Of a stretch of 64,000 bases of DNA, positions 50,933 to 59,704 are shown in pieces; the first letter of the stretch is position 1, and each line of letters opens with the position of its first letter. This DNA comes from Candidatus Latescibacterota bacterium (GTDB lineage: Bacteria; Latescibacterota; UBA2968). The stretch spans positions 1 through 64,000 of the forward strand of contig JAJDYX010000010.1 in NCBI GenBank assembly GCA_022824945.1. The letters run 5' to 3'. The translations under genes and the position numbers were made by a program. The notes under the pieces are model-generated. The model made no database searches, was not told the DNA's origin, and worked only from the letters and a program-made list of their open reading frames with translations.

Positions 50933-53929
50933 TCACTTCAAGAGCGCGACGCGCTGTGTAAATGTCGCTTTCTTGTCTTTTAGAAGGACGATATAGATTC
51001 CAGAACCCACAGATACTCCAGAATCATTTTTACCATCCCATATACGCCGATAATATCCAGCAGACAAATGTTGTTGAACCAACCGTCTGATGGGTTGTCC
51101 CAGGATATTATATATGGTCACATCAACAGGGCCTCCTGCTGTGTAAAAATCCAATACAGTTGCTGTATTGAAGGGATTGGGTGATGGGTAAATGCCCCAT
51201 TTGGGATTCTCTATTTCTACCTCACCGGGTTTGGAATCATCAGAGATAGAACTATTAACTGTCTGGTCTTCAACATCAAAAACGGTGGGTTTTTCCACAC
51301 CAGTTAGAGTGTCTGACTTCGTCACTGAAATTGGTGATGCGCCGGGTGACATGGCGTGCCCGTCGGAGATTTTGGGATGTAACTCTGGGGGGGCATCCGG
51401 CGGGAATAGCCATGAAACATCTGGCGTCGCTTTTGGCACATCTACAGACCGCACCACGGTCTTACCATCGGGCAGGAGCAGACGGACGCCATCGCCATCG
51501 CTGCTGAGTCCATTGCCAATCTGCCCCTCGGCAGACAAGACAGTACCGGGAATACCCACAGGCGTCCCCCCACCAAAAATAGTGATATAACCGCCGGGCA
51601 CGAGCACGACATCATCGGGAAAGGGTAAGAATCGAGAGACAATGATATCGTCATCGCCGAGTAGCCATCCACTCAGGTCGAGCGTATCTGCGCCGATATT
51701 GGTCAATTCGACAAAGGCATCTGCATGCTTATCGACAATTCCATCGTTATTGGCATCTACCTGTTCGGGTAGCATCAGGATTTCGGAAAATACGATACCA
51801 TCCAATGGATCATCGCCAGGTCTTAAGCGTCCAGCAGAAGCTGGTTCTTCTGGATATATCTCATTGTGTAACAGGTAATTGCCATTATCATCTCTGGCAA
51901 ATGATACACCCTTCGTCGAACGTTCATAGACCATTGAGACAACTACTGTGCTACTATCAGGTGCTAATAACTGCACGGTATCGTCTCCATTGGATAGACC
52001 ATCGCCAATGCGACCGTCATCTGCAAATATTCGCTCGCTAACAGGCACCTCTCCACCACCAAAGAGCACGACAACGGCTTGCGTATCAAGCACTGTATTG
52101 TCGGGGAATCGAAAAAGTTTTTCCACAGGTACATCATCATCACCAAGGTAATAGCCACCAATATCGATGGGATGCACGCCCAAATTAGCTATCTCGACAA
52201 ATTCATCCTGGTAAGAGTGTCGCACCCCGTCGCCATTGGTATCGCCTGCATCGCCTGCGGCGGGATTGGGATAGACTTCAGAGATTACCAGGTCTTCAGA
52301 AAGTTGGAATATGTCGAGTGAGTCACGGTTCGCTATATTTACAGAATCCCCTCGCGCCGCCTCTTGTCCATCCGATTGTCCATCCGATGATGTGCCCGGC
52401 GACATCGCAGGCCTGCCTGAGATTTGAGGATGTAATACCGGAGAATCATCGGGCGAGAATAGCCATGAAACATCTGGCGTCGCGCTTGGCACATCTACAG
52501 ACCGCACCACGGTCTTACCATCGGGCCTGATCAGATGGACGACATCGCCATCGCTGCTGAGTCCATTGCCAATCTGACCCTCGGCAGACAAGACAGTACC
52601 GGGAATGCCCACAGGTGTCCCCCCACCAAAAATGGTGATATAACTGCCGGGCACGAGCGCGACATTATCGGGAAAAGAGAAAAATTGAGAGACAATAATA
52701 TCGTCATCGCCGAGCAGCCACCCGCTCAGGTCGAGGGTATCTAACCCGGTATTAGTTAGCTCGACAAAGGCATCTTCATGCCGATTTACAACCCCATCAT
52801 TATTGGCATCCACCTGTTCTGGTAACATCAGGATTTCGGAAAATACGATACCAGTCGGATCATCTTCAGGTTTTAAGCGTCCGACAGAAGCAGGCTTATC
52901 CTCGTATATCTGATTGTGTAACAGATAATTGCCATCGTCATCTCTGGCATAAGATACGCCTCTGGTCGAACGTTCATAGACCATTGAGGCAACTACTGTG
53001 CTGCTATCGGGTGCCAATAACTGCACAGTATCGCTCCAATTGGACAATCCATCGCCAATGCTCCCGTCATCTGCAAAGATCTGATCGCTAACTGGCACCT
53101 CACCACCGCCAAAGAGCACGACAACGGCTTGCGTATCGAGTACTGTATTGTCGGGGAATCGGAAGAGTTGATCTACTGAGGCATCGTCATCGCCGAGGAA
53201 ATAGCCACTAATGTCAATGGGCTCCTCGCCCAGATTTGCCACTTCGACAAATTCATCCTGATAGGTATCCCGCACCCCATCGCCATTGGTATCACCTGCT
53301 TCCCCCCAGGCGGGATTGGGATGCACCTCCGAGATCACCAATGCTGGTTTTTCCTCTTCCAAAAACGATCGTGGTTTGCCCGGCGAAAATAATTCTTTGT
53401 CAGGAGAAACACTGTGCAATACCCATTTGCCAGTCCCTTCTGGATACCGCACCAGAGATTGATCCTTACCCCCCTCTTTCCCCCATTCTGCTCTTGCAAT
53501 AGTATCGCTCGAAGTTGGATTGATTAAAAATACCGCGTCTCCCGAATTGCTCAATCCCCCGCCGATCGTGCCATCATCGACAAAAATTTTGCCTTCAAAT
53601 TCAGATTTAATTTTTGTCGTATCCCCACCGCCAAAAAGCACCATGTATTCGCCCGGAGCAATCTTTGTGTCTGGTGGAAAAGTGAACGGTTTCTTTGAGT
53701 TGCGGTCTGACAATTCCCACCCACCGATCGCAATAGTATCCGATCCCGTATTCAGTATTTCTACAAATTCGTCTTTACTACCGTGCCGGATCCCATCTCT
53801 ATTAGCATCTCCCTTATCTCCCGACGGTGGGTCTGCAAGGACCTCATTGATCACGACATCCGTTTCAGCACCCAAAACCTGTGTTCCCCAGAGCATCCCC
53901 CCTATCACAACGATAATCCCGTATCTCAT
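50933..53929 (-). CDS. Secreted lamin-tail-domain repeat protein with sorting-like C-terminus
   Basis: The 998-residue protein has a signal peptide (MRYGIIVVIGGMLWGTQVLG) and five lamin-tail (LTD) domains. Each opens with VI(N/S)EV or FSEIL and a calcium-loop-like DxNxDGxxD segment (DTNGDGVRD, DANNDGVVN), then DEFVE(I/V)xNxG, DISGYFLGDDD and VVLFGGG. The last 85 residues match the FlgD-Ig / type-A sorting-like module (YPSPNPFNTATVLDF; VTIYNILGQPIRRL; GIYIVLLKD). AGGAGG precedes the ATG. It probably has a surface or extracellular structural role. No type IX secretion gene is in the window. Confidence 0.85.
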   Translation of the reverse strand: MRYGIIVVIGGMLWGTQVLGAETDVVINEVLADPPSGDKGDANRDGIRHGSKDEFVEILNTGSDTIAIGGWELSDRNSKKPFTFPPDTKIAPGEYMVLFGGGDTTKIKSEFEGKIFVDDGTIGGGLSNSGDAVFLINPTSSDTIARAEWGKEGGKDQSLVRYPEGTGKWVLHSVSPDKELFSPGKPRSFLEEEKPALVISEVHPNPAWGEAGDTNGDGVRDTYQDEFVEVANLGEEPIDISGYFLGDDDASVDQLFRFPDNTVLDTQAVVVLFGGGEVPVSDQIFADDGSIGDGLSNWSDTVQLLAPDSSTVVASMVYERSTRGVSYARDDDGNYLLHNQIYEDKPASVGRLKPEDDPTGIVFSEILMLPEQVDANNDGVVNRHEDAFVELTNTGLDTLDLSGWLLGDDDIIVSQFFSFPDNVALVPGSYITIFGGGTPVGIPGTVLSAEGQIGNGLSSDGDVVHLIRPDGKTVVRSVDVPSATPDVSWLFSPDDSPVLHPQISGRPAMSPGTSSDGQSDGQEAARGDSVNIANRDSLDIFQLSEDLVISEVYPNPAAGDAGDTNGDGVRHSYQDEFVEIANLGVHPIDIGGYYLGDDDVPVEKLFRFPDNTVLDTQAVVVLFGGGEVPVSERIFADDGRIGDGLSNGDDTVQLLAPDSSTVVVSMVYERSTKGVSFARDDNGNYLLHNEIYPEEPASAGRLRPGDDPLDGIVFSEILMLPEQVDANNDGIVDKHADAFVELTNIGADTLDLSGWLLGDDDIIVSRFLPFPDDVVLVPGGYITIFGGGTPVGIPGTVLSAEGQIGNGLSSDGDGVRLLLPDGKTVVRSVDVPKATPDVSWLFPPDAPPELHPKISDGHAMSPGASPISVTKSDTLTGVEKPTVFDVEDQTVNSSISDDSKPGEVEIENPKWGIYPSPNPFNTATVLDFYTAGGPVDVTIYNILGQPIRRLVQQHLSAGYYRRIWDGKNDSGVSVGSGIYIVLLKDKKATFTQRVALLK
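51340..53390. repeat. Tandem duplication inside the lamin-tail gene
   Basis: Two LTD pairs repeat with a DNA offset of 1053 bases (351 codons); for example, the run at 51501 reappears nearly unchanged at 52554. Long stretches differ by only scattered bases, so the copy is recent or kept similar by recombination. Confidence 0.8.
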
Positions 53930-54072
53930 CGTATTGACCTCCTGAAATGTTTTGTTTTTTGATTCGCCTATGACATCTGCAAATCGCGTGCCAGAATTGA
54001 GAAAAGTATCACAAGAGGCGTTAAATCAGTAAGTTACGTCTCTGGAGGTCTGTATAACCAAATAGCATTTTG

Positions 54073-54108
54073 GAACGAATCGTTCAATTTTTCAGCCATG
54101 AACGAATC
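54073..54108. promoter_or_regulatory. Paired GAACGAATC repeats, possible operator
   Basis: GAACGAATC occurs at 54073-54081 and 54100-54108, 27 bases apart. Each is followed by an A/T run, and the first is part of a near-palindrome (GAACGAATCGTTC). It lies between the divergent lamin-tail gene and the gene at 54224. Confidence 0.3.
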
Positions 54109-54118
54109 AATTTTTTCA

Positions 54119-54152
54119 ACAAAAAATCCCGGCCACCAAAGTGACCGGGATT
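54119..54152 (-). terminator. Minus-strand rho-independent terminator
   Basis: AATCCCGG / CCGGGATT stem. On the minus strand it is followed directly by TTTTTTG. No minus-strand gene ends next to it; the nearest upstream one is rpoN, 850 bases away, so it would stop rpoN read-through. Confidence 0.65.
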
Positions 54153-54223
54153 CATTTATGCTTGACGTATATGAAAAAAACGTGTTATTGATTACATCGT
54201 CTAACCAACAGGAGGATAAGACT

Positions 54224-55000
54224 ATGGACTGTAAATTACCCGAAGACTTTCACGCAGTTCTCCAGATAGAGAATGCATCTGAACGCTTTGACGAAGCCTT
54301 GCAAGTCGCCGAAAAAATTTCTGCTGCCGGCGTCAAATTGTATCCCAACATGGACCACGCAGCGATCTTTACGGATCCCCCTTACCTCGTTGCTGGACCT
54401 CTAAAAACAATGGGTTATATTGCGGGTTGGGACACCAAATGCTACCCCTCTCCTGTCGATGAACAGGATTATATCAATGTGCCATCGGGATTGCCCACCG
54501 GGCATCCCGCCCTCGCACGGGGCTGGTTTCACTATGTCGCAGTGGTTCACCCTGTTGACCAACCCGCACTCAATCAGATGCTTGGGCAGGGATACGGCAA
54601 TCCCTTTATCCACCATCTCACCTGGGGCATAGTACCACCAGATCGGAACGGCGGGGATGACTTCGACTATGCATGCAGGGTTATTTCTCACATGGTTAAC
54701 GCTCGACAACGCATCGGAGGTTATCTCAATACAGAACCGGGAACCCTGATTATGGCATTGCCACCCGATATTACACAACACCCGCGATTTGAAACCACCC
54801 TTCCCCAACTGCTCAACGGATTAGACACCGACGCTTACCAGATTGAAACCATGCAAGGCGGCGGGTTTCTGATTCAGTTTTTTGTGCTAACTGGCGGGCG
54901 GATTGAAGTTGCACTTCGCATCAATACCCTGCAGACCTTCAATCCCAAAAGTGTACACAAAATCTCAGAAGACGAAATCAGTACCCAACAGACAGACTGA
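54224..55000 (+). CDS. Hypothetical protein
   Basis: The 258-residue soluble protein has no signal peptide. The start ATG 54224 has AGGAGG at ideal spacing; an in-frame ATG at 54098 is rejected because it lies before a hairpin. A promoter-like TTGACG is at 54162. Visible features are an N-terminal helical region (ERFDEALQVAEKISAAGVKL), a Gly/Pro/His-rich centre (GNPFIHHLTWGIVPPD) and a C-terminal beta region (GGGFLIQFFVLTGGRIEVAL). No family is recognised. It converges on rpoN with a gap of only 5 bases. Confidence 0.75.
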   Translation: MDCKLPEDFHAVLQIENASERFDEALQVAEKISAAGVKLYPNMDHAAIFTDPPYLVAGPLKTMGYIAGWDTKCYPSPVDEQDYINVPSGLPTGHPALARGWFHYVAVVHPVDQPALNQMLGQGYGNPFIHHLTWGIVPPDRNGGDDFDYACRVISHMVNARQRIGGYLNTEPGTLIMALPPDITQHPRFETTLPQLLNGLDTDAYQIETMQGGGFLIQFFVLTGGRIEVALRINTLQTFNPKSVHKISEDEISTQQTD

Positions 55001-55005
55001 TTCGT

Positions 55006-56496
55006 CTAAAGTGCCTTCCGAAGTCGCGCGGAGCTAATATTGAGTTGATCTCGATATTTGGCGACCGTGCGCCGCGCGATATTAATGCCCTCTTTTTCAA
55101 GAATAGTCGATATGTGTTGATCGCTCAATGGATTCTGCACGTCTTCATCGCCAATGAGCTTTGCAATTTTTTCTTTTACACTTCTGGCAGAGACATCGTC
55201 CCCACCGTATCGACTCAATCCTCCATCAAAAAAATATTTCAACTCAAAAACGCCATGCGGTGTTTGCACATATTTGCCATTGCTCACACGGCTGATGGTC
55301 GAAATGTGCATCTGTACCTTATCAGCTACTTCTTGAAGCACCATTGGCTTGAGAAAACCAGGTCCTCGTTCGAAAAATTGAACCTGATTTTCGACAATAC
55401 ATCGCATGACTTTTAACATGGTTGCGCGTCTTTGGTGAATTGCATTGATAAACCAGCGTGCAGAATTGAGTTTTTCAACGACAAATTTTTTGGTCTCTCG
55501 CAATTTTGGATCATCTCGCTCCGATTTGTCTGATTGTCTGAGCAAGGTGCGATACATTGGGCTAATACGCAATTCGGGCAGGGTGTGATCGGTCAGAGAA
55601 ACGACGTACTCGTCACCGATCTTTTGGACTTCGAGGTCGGGAATGACATGATTGAGATTCAATGCGGGTTCGGGTTCAATATTGGGCCTGGGATTGAGTG
55701 ATGCGAGGACTTCCTCAACAACGCGCATATCATCCACACTTGTATCGAGTGCCAGACATATCGGGCTAAAACGACGGTTGATCCAGTCGTCGAGGTGATT
55801 GCGTACCACATTTGCAACCAAACCGTTTGTGATATTTTTTTCTTTTAATTGAATCAACAAACACTCTTGAAGGTTTCGCGCACCAACACCTACCGGGTCA
55901 AATGTCTGGATAATGCCCAAAACGCATTCCACATTATCCAGATTGATCCCAAGCTCATCTGCCACTTCTCCCGTCGAACATCCCAAAAATCCATCTTCGC
56001 CAATATTGCCAATTAAGTATTCGGCTATGATGCGATCACTCGGCGAAAGATCCGTGATTGCCACCTGTTCTAAAAGTGAATCTCGTAGCGTTTTTTCAAT
56101 GGTCCTGTCGTTGTGCCAGTCTTCAGTATTGGATTCAAATTCTTCGCGTGGGCTGGCATACCCGGATTCATTTAAGTAGTGATCCCAGTCTTGTTCATCA
56201 AATACGTCTGAATTGAGTGTATCTAAGTCCGAATCTTCAAATTCCAATTCTTCAAGGGGTTCTTCATCCTGGTCTTCGTTCTCGGTTTCGTCATCCAGTT
56301 CAGCTTCGGGTTCTTCTTGTTCCAAATCCAATGTAACATCTTCGTCAATTTCCAGAAGTGGATTGATCTCCAATTCTTGTTGAATTAACTCCGCTAATTC
56401 CAGAGTTGGCAATTGGAGCAGGCGCAAAGATTGGATGAGTTGCGGTGCCAGTTTCTGCTGAAGCAACTGAGATTGTGTATGATCAAGACCAATCAT
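55006..56496 (-). CDS. rpoN: RNA polymerase sigma-54 factor
   Basis: The 496-residue protein has region I, Gln/Leu-rich (QSQLLQQKLAPQLIQSLRLLQ), then an acidic region II (residues about 45-100). The core-binding domain and the HTH (VADKVQMHISTISRVSNGKYV) follow. The C-terminal RpoN box is ARRTVAKYRD. It directs transcription from -24/-12 promoters with enhancer ATPases; none is seen in the window. It is the last gene of the gatC-pyrG-lpt group, following lptB and a MOSC gene, similar to the lptB-rpoN order in proteobacteria. Confidence 0.96.
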   Translation of the reverse strand: MIGLDHTQSQLLQQKLAPQLIQSLRLLQLPTLELAELIQQELEINPLLEIDEDVTLDLEQEEPEAELDDETENEDQDEEPLEELEFEDSDLDTLNSDVFDEQDWDHYLNESGYASPREEFESNTEDWHNDRTIEKTLRDSLLEQVAITDLSPSDRIIAEYLIGNIGEDGFLGCSTGEVADELGINLDNVECVLGIIQTFDPVGVGARNLQECLLIQLKEKNITNGLVANVVRNHLDDWINRRFSPICLALDTSVDDMRVVEEVLASLNPRPNIEPEPALNLNHVIPDLEVQKIGDEYVVSLTDHTLPELRISPMYRTLLRQSDKSERDDPKLRETKKFVVEKLNSARWFINAIHQRRATMLKVMRCIVENQVQFFERGPGFLKPMVLQEVADKVQMHISTISRVSNGKYVQTPHGVFELKYFFDGGLSRYGGDDVSARSVKEKIAKLIGDEDVQNPLSDQHISTILEKEGINIARRTVAKYRDQLNISSARLRKAL

Positions 56497-56499
56497 AGA

Positions 56500-57048
56500 T
56501 TACACTTTCTTTACAGTATCGCCAATCTGTATTGCGCCAGAGCAAATAACCTTTGCATTGATCCCACGCAACTGAAGTTGTTTGCCCACGGGAGAACTGA
56601 TAAATTTTAGTGCATCCAACCCAAAACGCGCGGCAAATTTTTTACAGCCCGTATGGGGTTGATCTGTAACTTCGATCACCGCGTCTCCCAGACTCAGTCG
56701 GGTGCCCGGCGGCACATTCTCCTCGCTCAAATCGAAGTCCATATACAACTGATCTCCCGCCAGTGACCAACGCTCTTTTTTCTGCGCTAATAGGGCAATC
56801 ACGCGTGCGTTCATGATGTTGAGTTGCATGTCTGGATGGGCTGCCCCATCTGCGGTTTGAGAACTGCCGCGTGTTTTCCAGTTGTCGCCCACGAGTCCTT
56901 CAACCAGATCGAGTTCGCCCACTTCCAGGACCTCCCGCGCCTCAATCTGCGGTCGGCGCACAATCAACTCTAACACGCCCGCATTTGTGGGCGACTGACG
57001 GATATTTTCTAATCCCGCTTCTAACTCTGCCAGCGTTACATGTTTCAT
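56500..57048 (-). CDS. MOSC domain protein
   Basis: The 182-residue single-domain MOSC protein has VEGLVGDNWKTRGSS, QLNIMNARVIALLA, GDQLYMDFDLSEENVPPGT, and the conserved Cys segment TDQPHTGCKKFAARFG. MOSC domains are thought to carry sulfur or molybdenum-cofactor-linked groups. The substrate here is unknown. The start ATG 57048 has GAGG ahead; a 4-codon-longer start is possible. It ends 3 bases before rpoN. Confidence 0.85.
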   Translation of the reverse strand: MKHVTLAELEAGLENIRQSPTNAGVLELIVRRPQIEAREVLEVGELDLVEGLVGDNWKTRGSSQTADGAAHPDMQLNIMNARVIALLAQKKERWSLAGDQLYMDFDLSEENVPPGTRLSLGDAVIEVTDQPHTGCKKFAARFGLDALKFISSPVGKQLQLRGINAKVICSGAIQIGDTVKKV

Positions 57049-57093
57049 TTTTGTCCTCATCAGTGTTCAGTAAAAAGAAAAAGTAACACTAAA

Positions 57094-57122
57094 TAATAAC
57101 ACATAACGGCGAGGATTGTAAA
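57094..57122 (-). promoter_or_regulatory. Candidate promoter for MOSC-rpoN
   Basis: On the minus strand, TTTACA (57122-57117), 17 bases, then TTATTA (57099-57094), in the 90-base gap between lptB and the MOSC gene. It could give rpoN its own transcript besides read-through from lptB. Confidence 0.4.
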
Positions 57123-57138
57123 CCCTTTTCCCACTTTG

Positions 57139-57864
57139 TCACGAATCGAGGCGAAATCGGTCGCCCAGATAAATGCGACGCGCCTCGTCGCTTGCTGCCA
57201 ATGCCCGGGGTGTACCTGAGAGAAGAATCTTTCCCTCAGAAAGCAAATAGGAACGATCTGTAATTGCGAGAGTTTCTCGAACATTGTGATCGGTAATCAA
57301 AACCCCGATATTGCGGCGTTTTAGTTCGGCGATAATATTCTGAATATCTTCCACCGCACGCGGATCCACGCCGGCAAAAGGTTCGTCGAGCAGCATAAAG
57401 AGCGGATCTCGAGAAAGTGCCCGCGCGATTTCGAGCCGACGCGTTTCCCCTCCCGACAAACTATCAGCGCGTTGGTGCGATAAATGTCCAACTCCCAGGT
57501 CTCCCAATACCTTGTGGGCGCGGTCTAAACGTTCTGCCTTACCCATTTTCTCGTATTCAAGGACGGATAGGACATTTTCCAGCACGGTCATCTTTCTAAA
57601 AACCGTAGATTCTTGCGCCAGATAACCTATGCCCATGCGTGCGCGGCGATACATCGGCAATGCAGTGATGTCTCGATCACCTAAAAAAATGTGTCCAGCA
57701 TTTGAAGCAATTGCGCCGACAATGAGGTAAAAACACGTCGTTTTTCCCGCGCCATTAGGCCCTAAGAGTCCGACAATTTCGCCGGGATTGACGATCAAGT
57801 TGACCTGATTGACAACCAGGCGACGCGCGTATTTTTTGACCAGACCCTCGGCTCGCAGGTTCAC
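57139..57864 (-). CDS. lptB: LPS export ABC transporter ATP-binding protein LptB
   Basis: The 241-residue ATPase is of the LptB type: LLGPNGAGKTTCFYLIVG, GIGYLAQESTVFRKMTV, SLSGGETRRLEIARAL, LLDEPFAGVDP, and the LptB-typical C-terminal NIGVLITDHNVRETL. It powers LPS extraction from the inner membrane with LptF/G, which are not in the window. It overlaps lptA by 4 bases. Confidence 0.95.
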   Translation of the reverse strand: MNLRAEGLVKKYARRLVVNQVNLIVNPGEIVGLLGPNGAGKTTCFYLIVGAIASNAGHIFLGDRDITALPMYRRARMGIGYLAQESTVFRKMTVLENVLSVLEYEKMGKAERLDRAHKVLGDLGVGHLSHQRADSLSGGETRRLEIARALSRDPLFMLLDEPFAGVDPRAVEDIQNIIAELKRRNIGVLITDHNVRETLAITDRSYLLSEGKILLSGTPRALAASDEARRIYLGDRFRLDS

Positions 57865-59174
57865 GGCGTATCCTCCAATTCGGCGGTGTAGTGCCCGCGT
57901 ACATCTCCTTCTGCTCGGATAGATAACAGCCGTCCGGGGTCAAAGTGCAACAGGAGATAATCCCCAGAAACCGTTACATCGTCGCTATCTTTCGTGATTC
58001 GCGTGCAATGTGCTTCATCGAAAATCGCCATCTGGTCTAACTCCCCATTGGAAAACCACAACACACACCGATTGCCCCCCAGGCGGCTTTCCGATAGGCT
58101 ATCCTGGGCAATATAAGAACCGAGGCATCCGCCAGACAGCGTCAAACTATCCAGTTTTCCATCTCGATAGGCCAATCTTAGATCACCGCCAGACAGTACT
58201 GCCCGCGACGTATCTCGCTCGCTCAGATTGAGCATTACATTTCCCCACGCGTGCATGCGCTGCGGGGTCTCGTCGCGAAAGACAATCCGAGCAGAATCTG
58301 AGCGTATTTTTTGAGAATGACCATTGGCAAGAGCTATAGCATGGATGAGTGTGCTATCCGAAAGCTCCAACGCACCAATGGTCTGATCAGACAGTTCGAT
58401 AAGAATTTTTTCGCCCTGTGCAGAAACGGAATCGCGGTTAGTGGGATTGGACCAGGTCATTAATGGCTTACCAGAAAGAACAATAGCAGAATCCGCGTAC
58501 GCGCCAGACAAGGCTTTTCCTCGCGTGTATCCCTGTCGCAATATGAGGTTGCCATTGAGAAAGAGTTCTTGCCCGAGATTGACAAAGGCAATGGAATCGG
58601 ACTGTGCCTCGAGGGTATCGCCACGTTCCCCTATCACTTGTAACAGCGTCTGGCCCTGCAGATTTCCGCGCTCGTGGATCAAATCGTAGCGGAGTTGGGA
58701 AGCGTGCAGTCTGCGGCCTTCGGGCAAGAGAAGGACGACATCACCCTCGGCAATGAGCGAATCCTCTTTGCTCAAAAATCGCACGATATGCGCCTCAAGC
58801 GTGCGCTGATCGTCGCTTAGCAAGACCTGCCCCCGAAACGTCGCGAGGTCTTCGCGGTCTTGAAAAACGAGTGTATCGGCGCGAATTTCTCGCACCGTGT
58901 CTTTGTAACTCACCTGATGTACAAAAAGATAGGTCGCATCTCCAACGCGCACATGTGCAGAATCGGCTTTTACAATAAGTTGGCGTAAGCTGTCTTCATA
59001 CACTACGCCTCCGCGGTAATTGCGCTGCGTCTGGTCGTTCAAAAGCAGCGTTTCCACCCAATCTGCACTGAGCTTCTGCTCGGCATATACCTCTGTGCAG
59101 ATACATATAAGCAGAACTCCGAGAAAGCCCCGGAGTTCTGATCGCAAAAAAAAATAATGTCTGATATTTTTCAC
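57861..59174 (-). CDS. lptA: LptA/OstA-like periplasmic protein
   Basis: The 437-residue protein has a signal peptide (GVLLICICTEVYAE). Repeated beta-jellyroll OstA-like units follow (REIRADTLVFQDREDLATFRGQVLL; EAHIVRFLSKEDSLIAEGDVVLL; RIVFRDETPQRMHAWGNVML). Two to three times longer than E. coli LptA, like OstA-like proteins of FCB bacteria. It probably forms the periplasmic bridge for LPS. The position between lptC and lptB, with 4-base overlaps on both sides, supports this. Confidence 0.85.
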   Translation of the reverse strand: MKNIRHYFFLRSELRGFLGVLLICICTEVYAEQKLSADWVETLLLNDQTQRNYRGGVVYEDSLRQLIVKADSAHVRVGDATYLFVHQVSYKDTVREIRADTLVFQDREDLATFRGQVLLSDDQRTLEAHIVRFLSKEDSLIAEGDVVLLLPEGRRLHASQLRYDLIHERGNLQGQTLLQVIGERGDTLEAQSDSIAFVNLGQELFLNGNLILRQGYTRGKALSGAYADSAIVLSGKPLMTWSNPTNRDSVSAQGEKILIELSDQTIGALELSDSTLIHAIALANGHSQKIRSDSARIVFRDETPQRMHAWGNVMLNLSERDTSRAVLSGGDLRLAYRDGKLDSLTLSGGCLGSYIAQDSLSESRLGGNRCVLWFSNGELDQMAIFDEAHCTRITKDSDDVTVSGDYLLLHFDPGRLLSIRAEGDVRGHYTAELEDTP

Positions 59175-59704
59175 GGCTTTTTGCGTCTCATCCGCGTATT
59201 AACAAATAAAAGCGTCCACTGTTTCAGGTCCGATGATGCATTAAAACCCACCCCTGTCTCTATACCGTCGGGCCGAGAAATTGTCACATGGCCCTCGCCC
59301 ATAATGCGATTTTCATCGCGCTGCCAACGCAGCGAATCCGTTTGCAATTGCGTACAGTCTCGCGCGACTACTACGACAGATTCAAACACTTTCATATCGT
59401 CGCCCGATGCGTTTATTTCACCCCGTTCAGCCCTTAGTGTGGAAACCGTATCGCCCTGGGCATTAAAAAATACAACCCAAACCCCATCGGAAAACCGCGC
59501 GGGTTCATCTTCCGACACCTGTTGAAAAGAGCCAGCGCGAACCTGCGCCCGGGATTTGCCGCGATCTGTAATGTGCGTGGACCAGTGCCACATTTCTCGG
59601 TTAACCGGCGCTTCATTCGCTGCTTGCTCTATCCGGTCAGCAGAGGCGCAGGCACACAGGGTGCACAACAGAATCTCAGACGTTTTTTTTAGCAACCGGC
59701 GCAT
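59171..59704 (-). CDS. lptC: LptC-like LPS export protein
   Basis: The 177-residue protein has a short hydrophobic N-terminus with a lipobox-like LCAC. An LptC-type jellyroll follows (VWVVFFNAQGDTVSTLRAERGEINASGDDMKV; FESVVVVARDCTQLQTDSLRW). LptC passes LPS from LptB2FG to LptA. A lipoprotein form is typical of FCB bacteria. The start (ATG 59704) lies inside the last codons of pyrG (about 29-base overlap). Confidence 0.82.
   Translation of the reverse strand: MRRLLKKTSEILLCTLCACASADRIEQAANEAPVNREMWHWSTHITDRGKSRAQVRAGSFQQVSEDEPARFSDGVWVVFFNAQGDTVSTLRAERGEINASGDDMKVFESVVVVARDCTQLQTDSLRWQRDENRIMGEGHVTISRPDGIETGVGFNASSDLKQWTLLFVNTRMRRKKP

Noticed and set aside
54098..54223. 42-codon N-terminal extension of the gene at 54224
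   Set aside because: It spans a terminator hairpin and the promoter-like element; the strong SD is at 54210.
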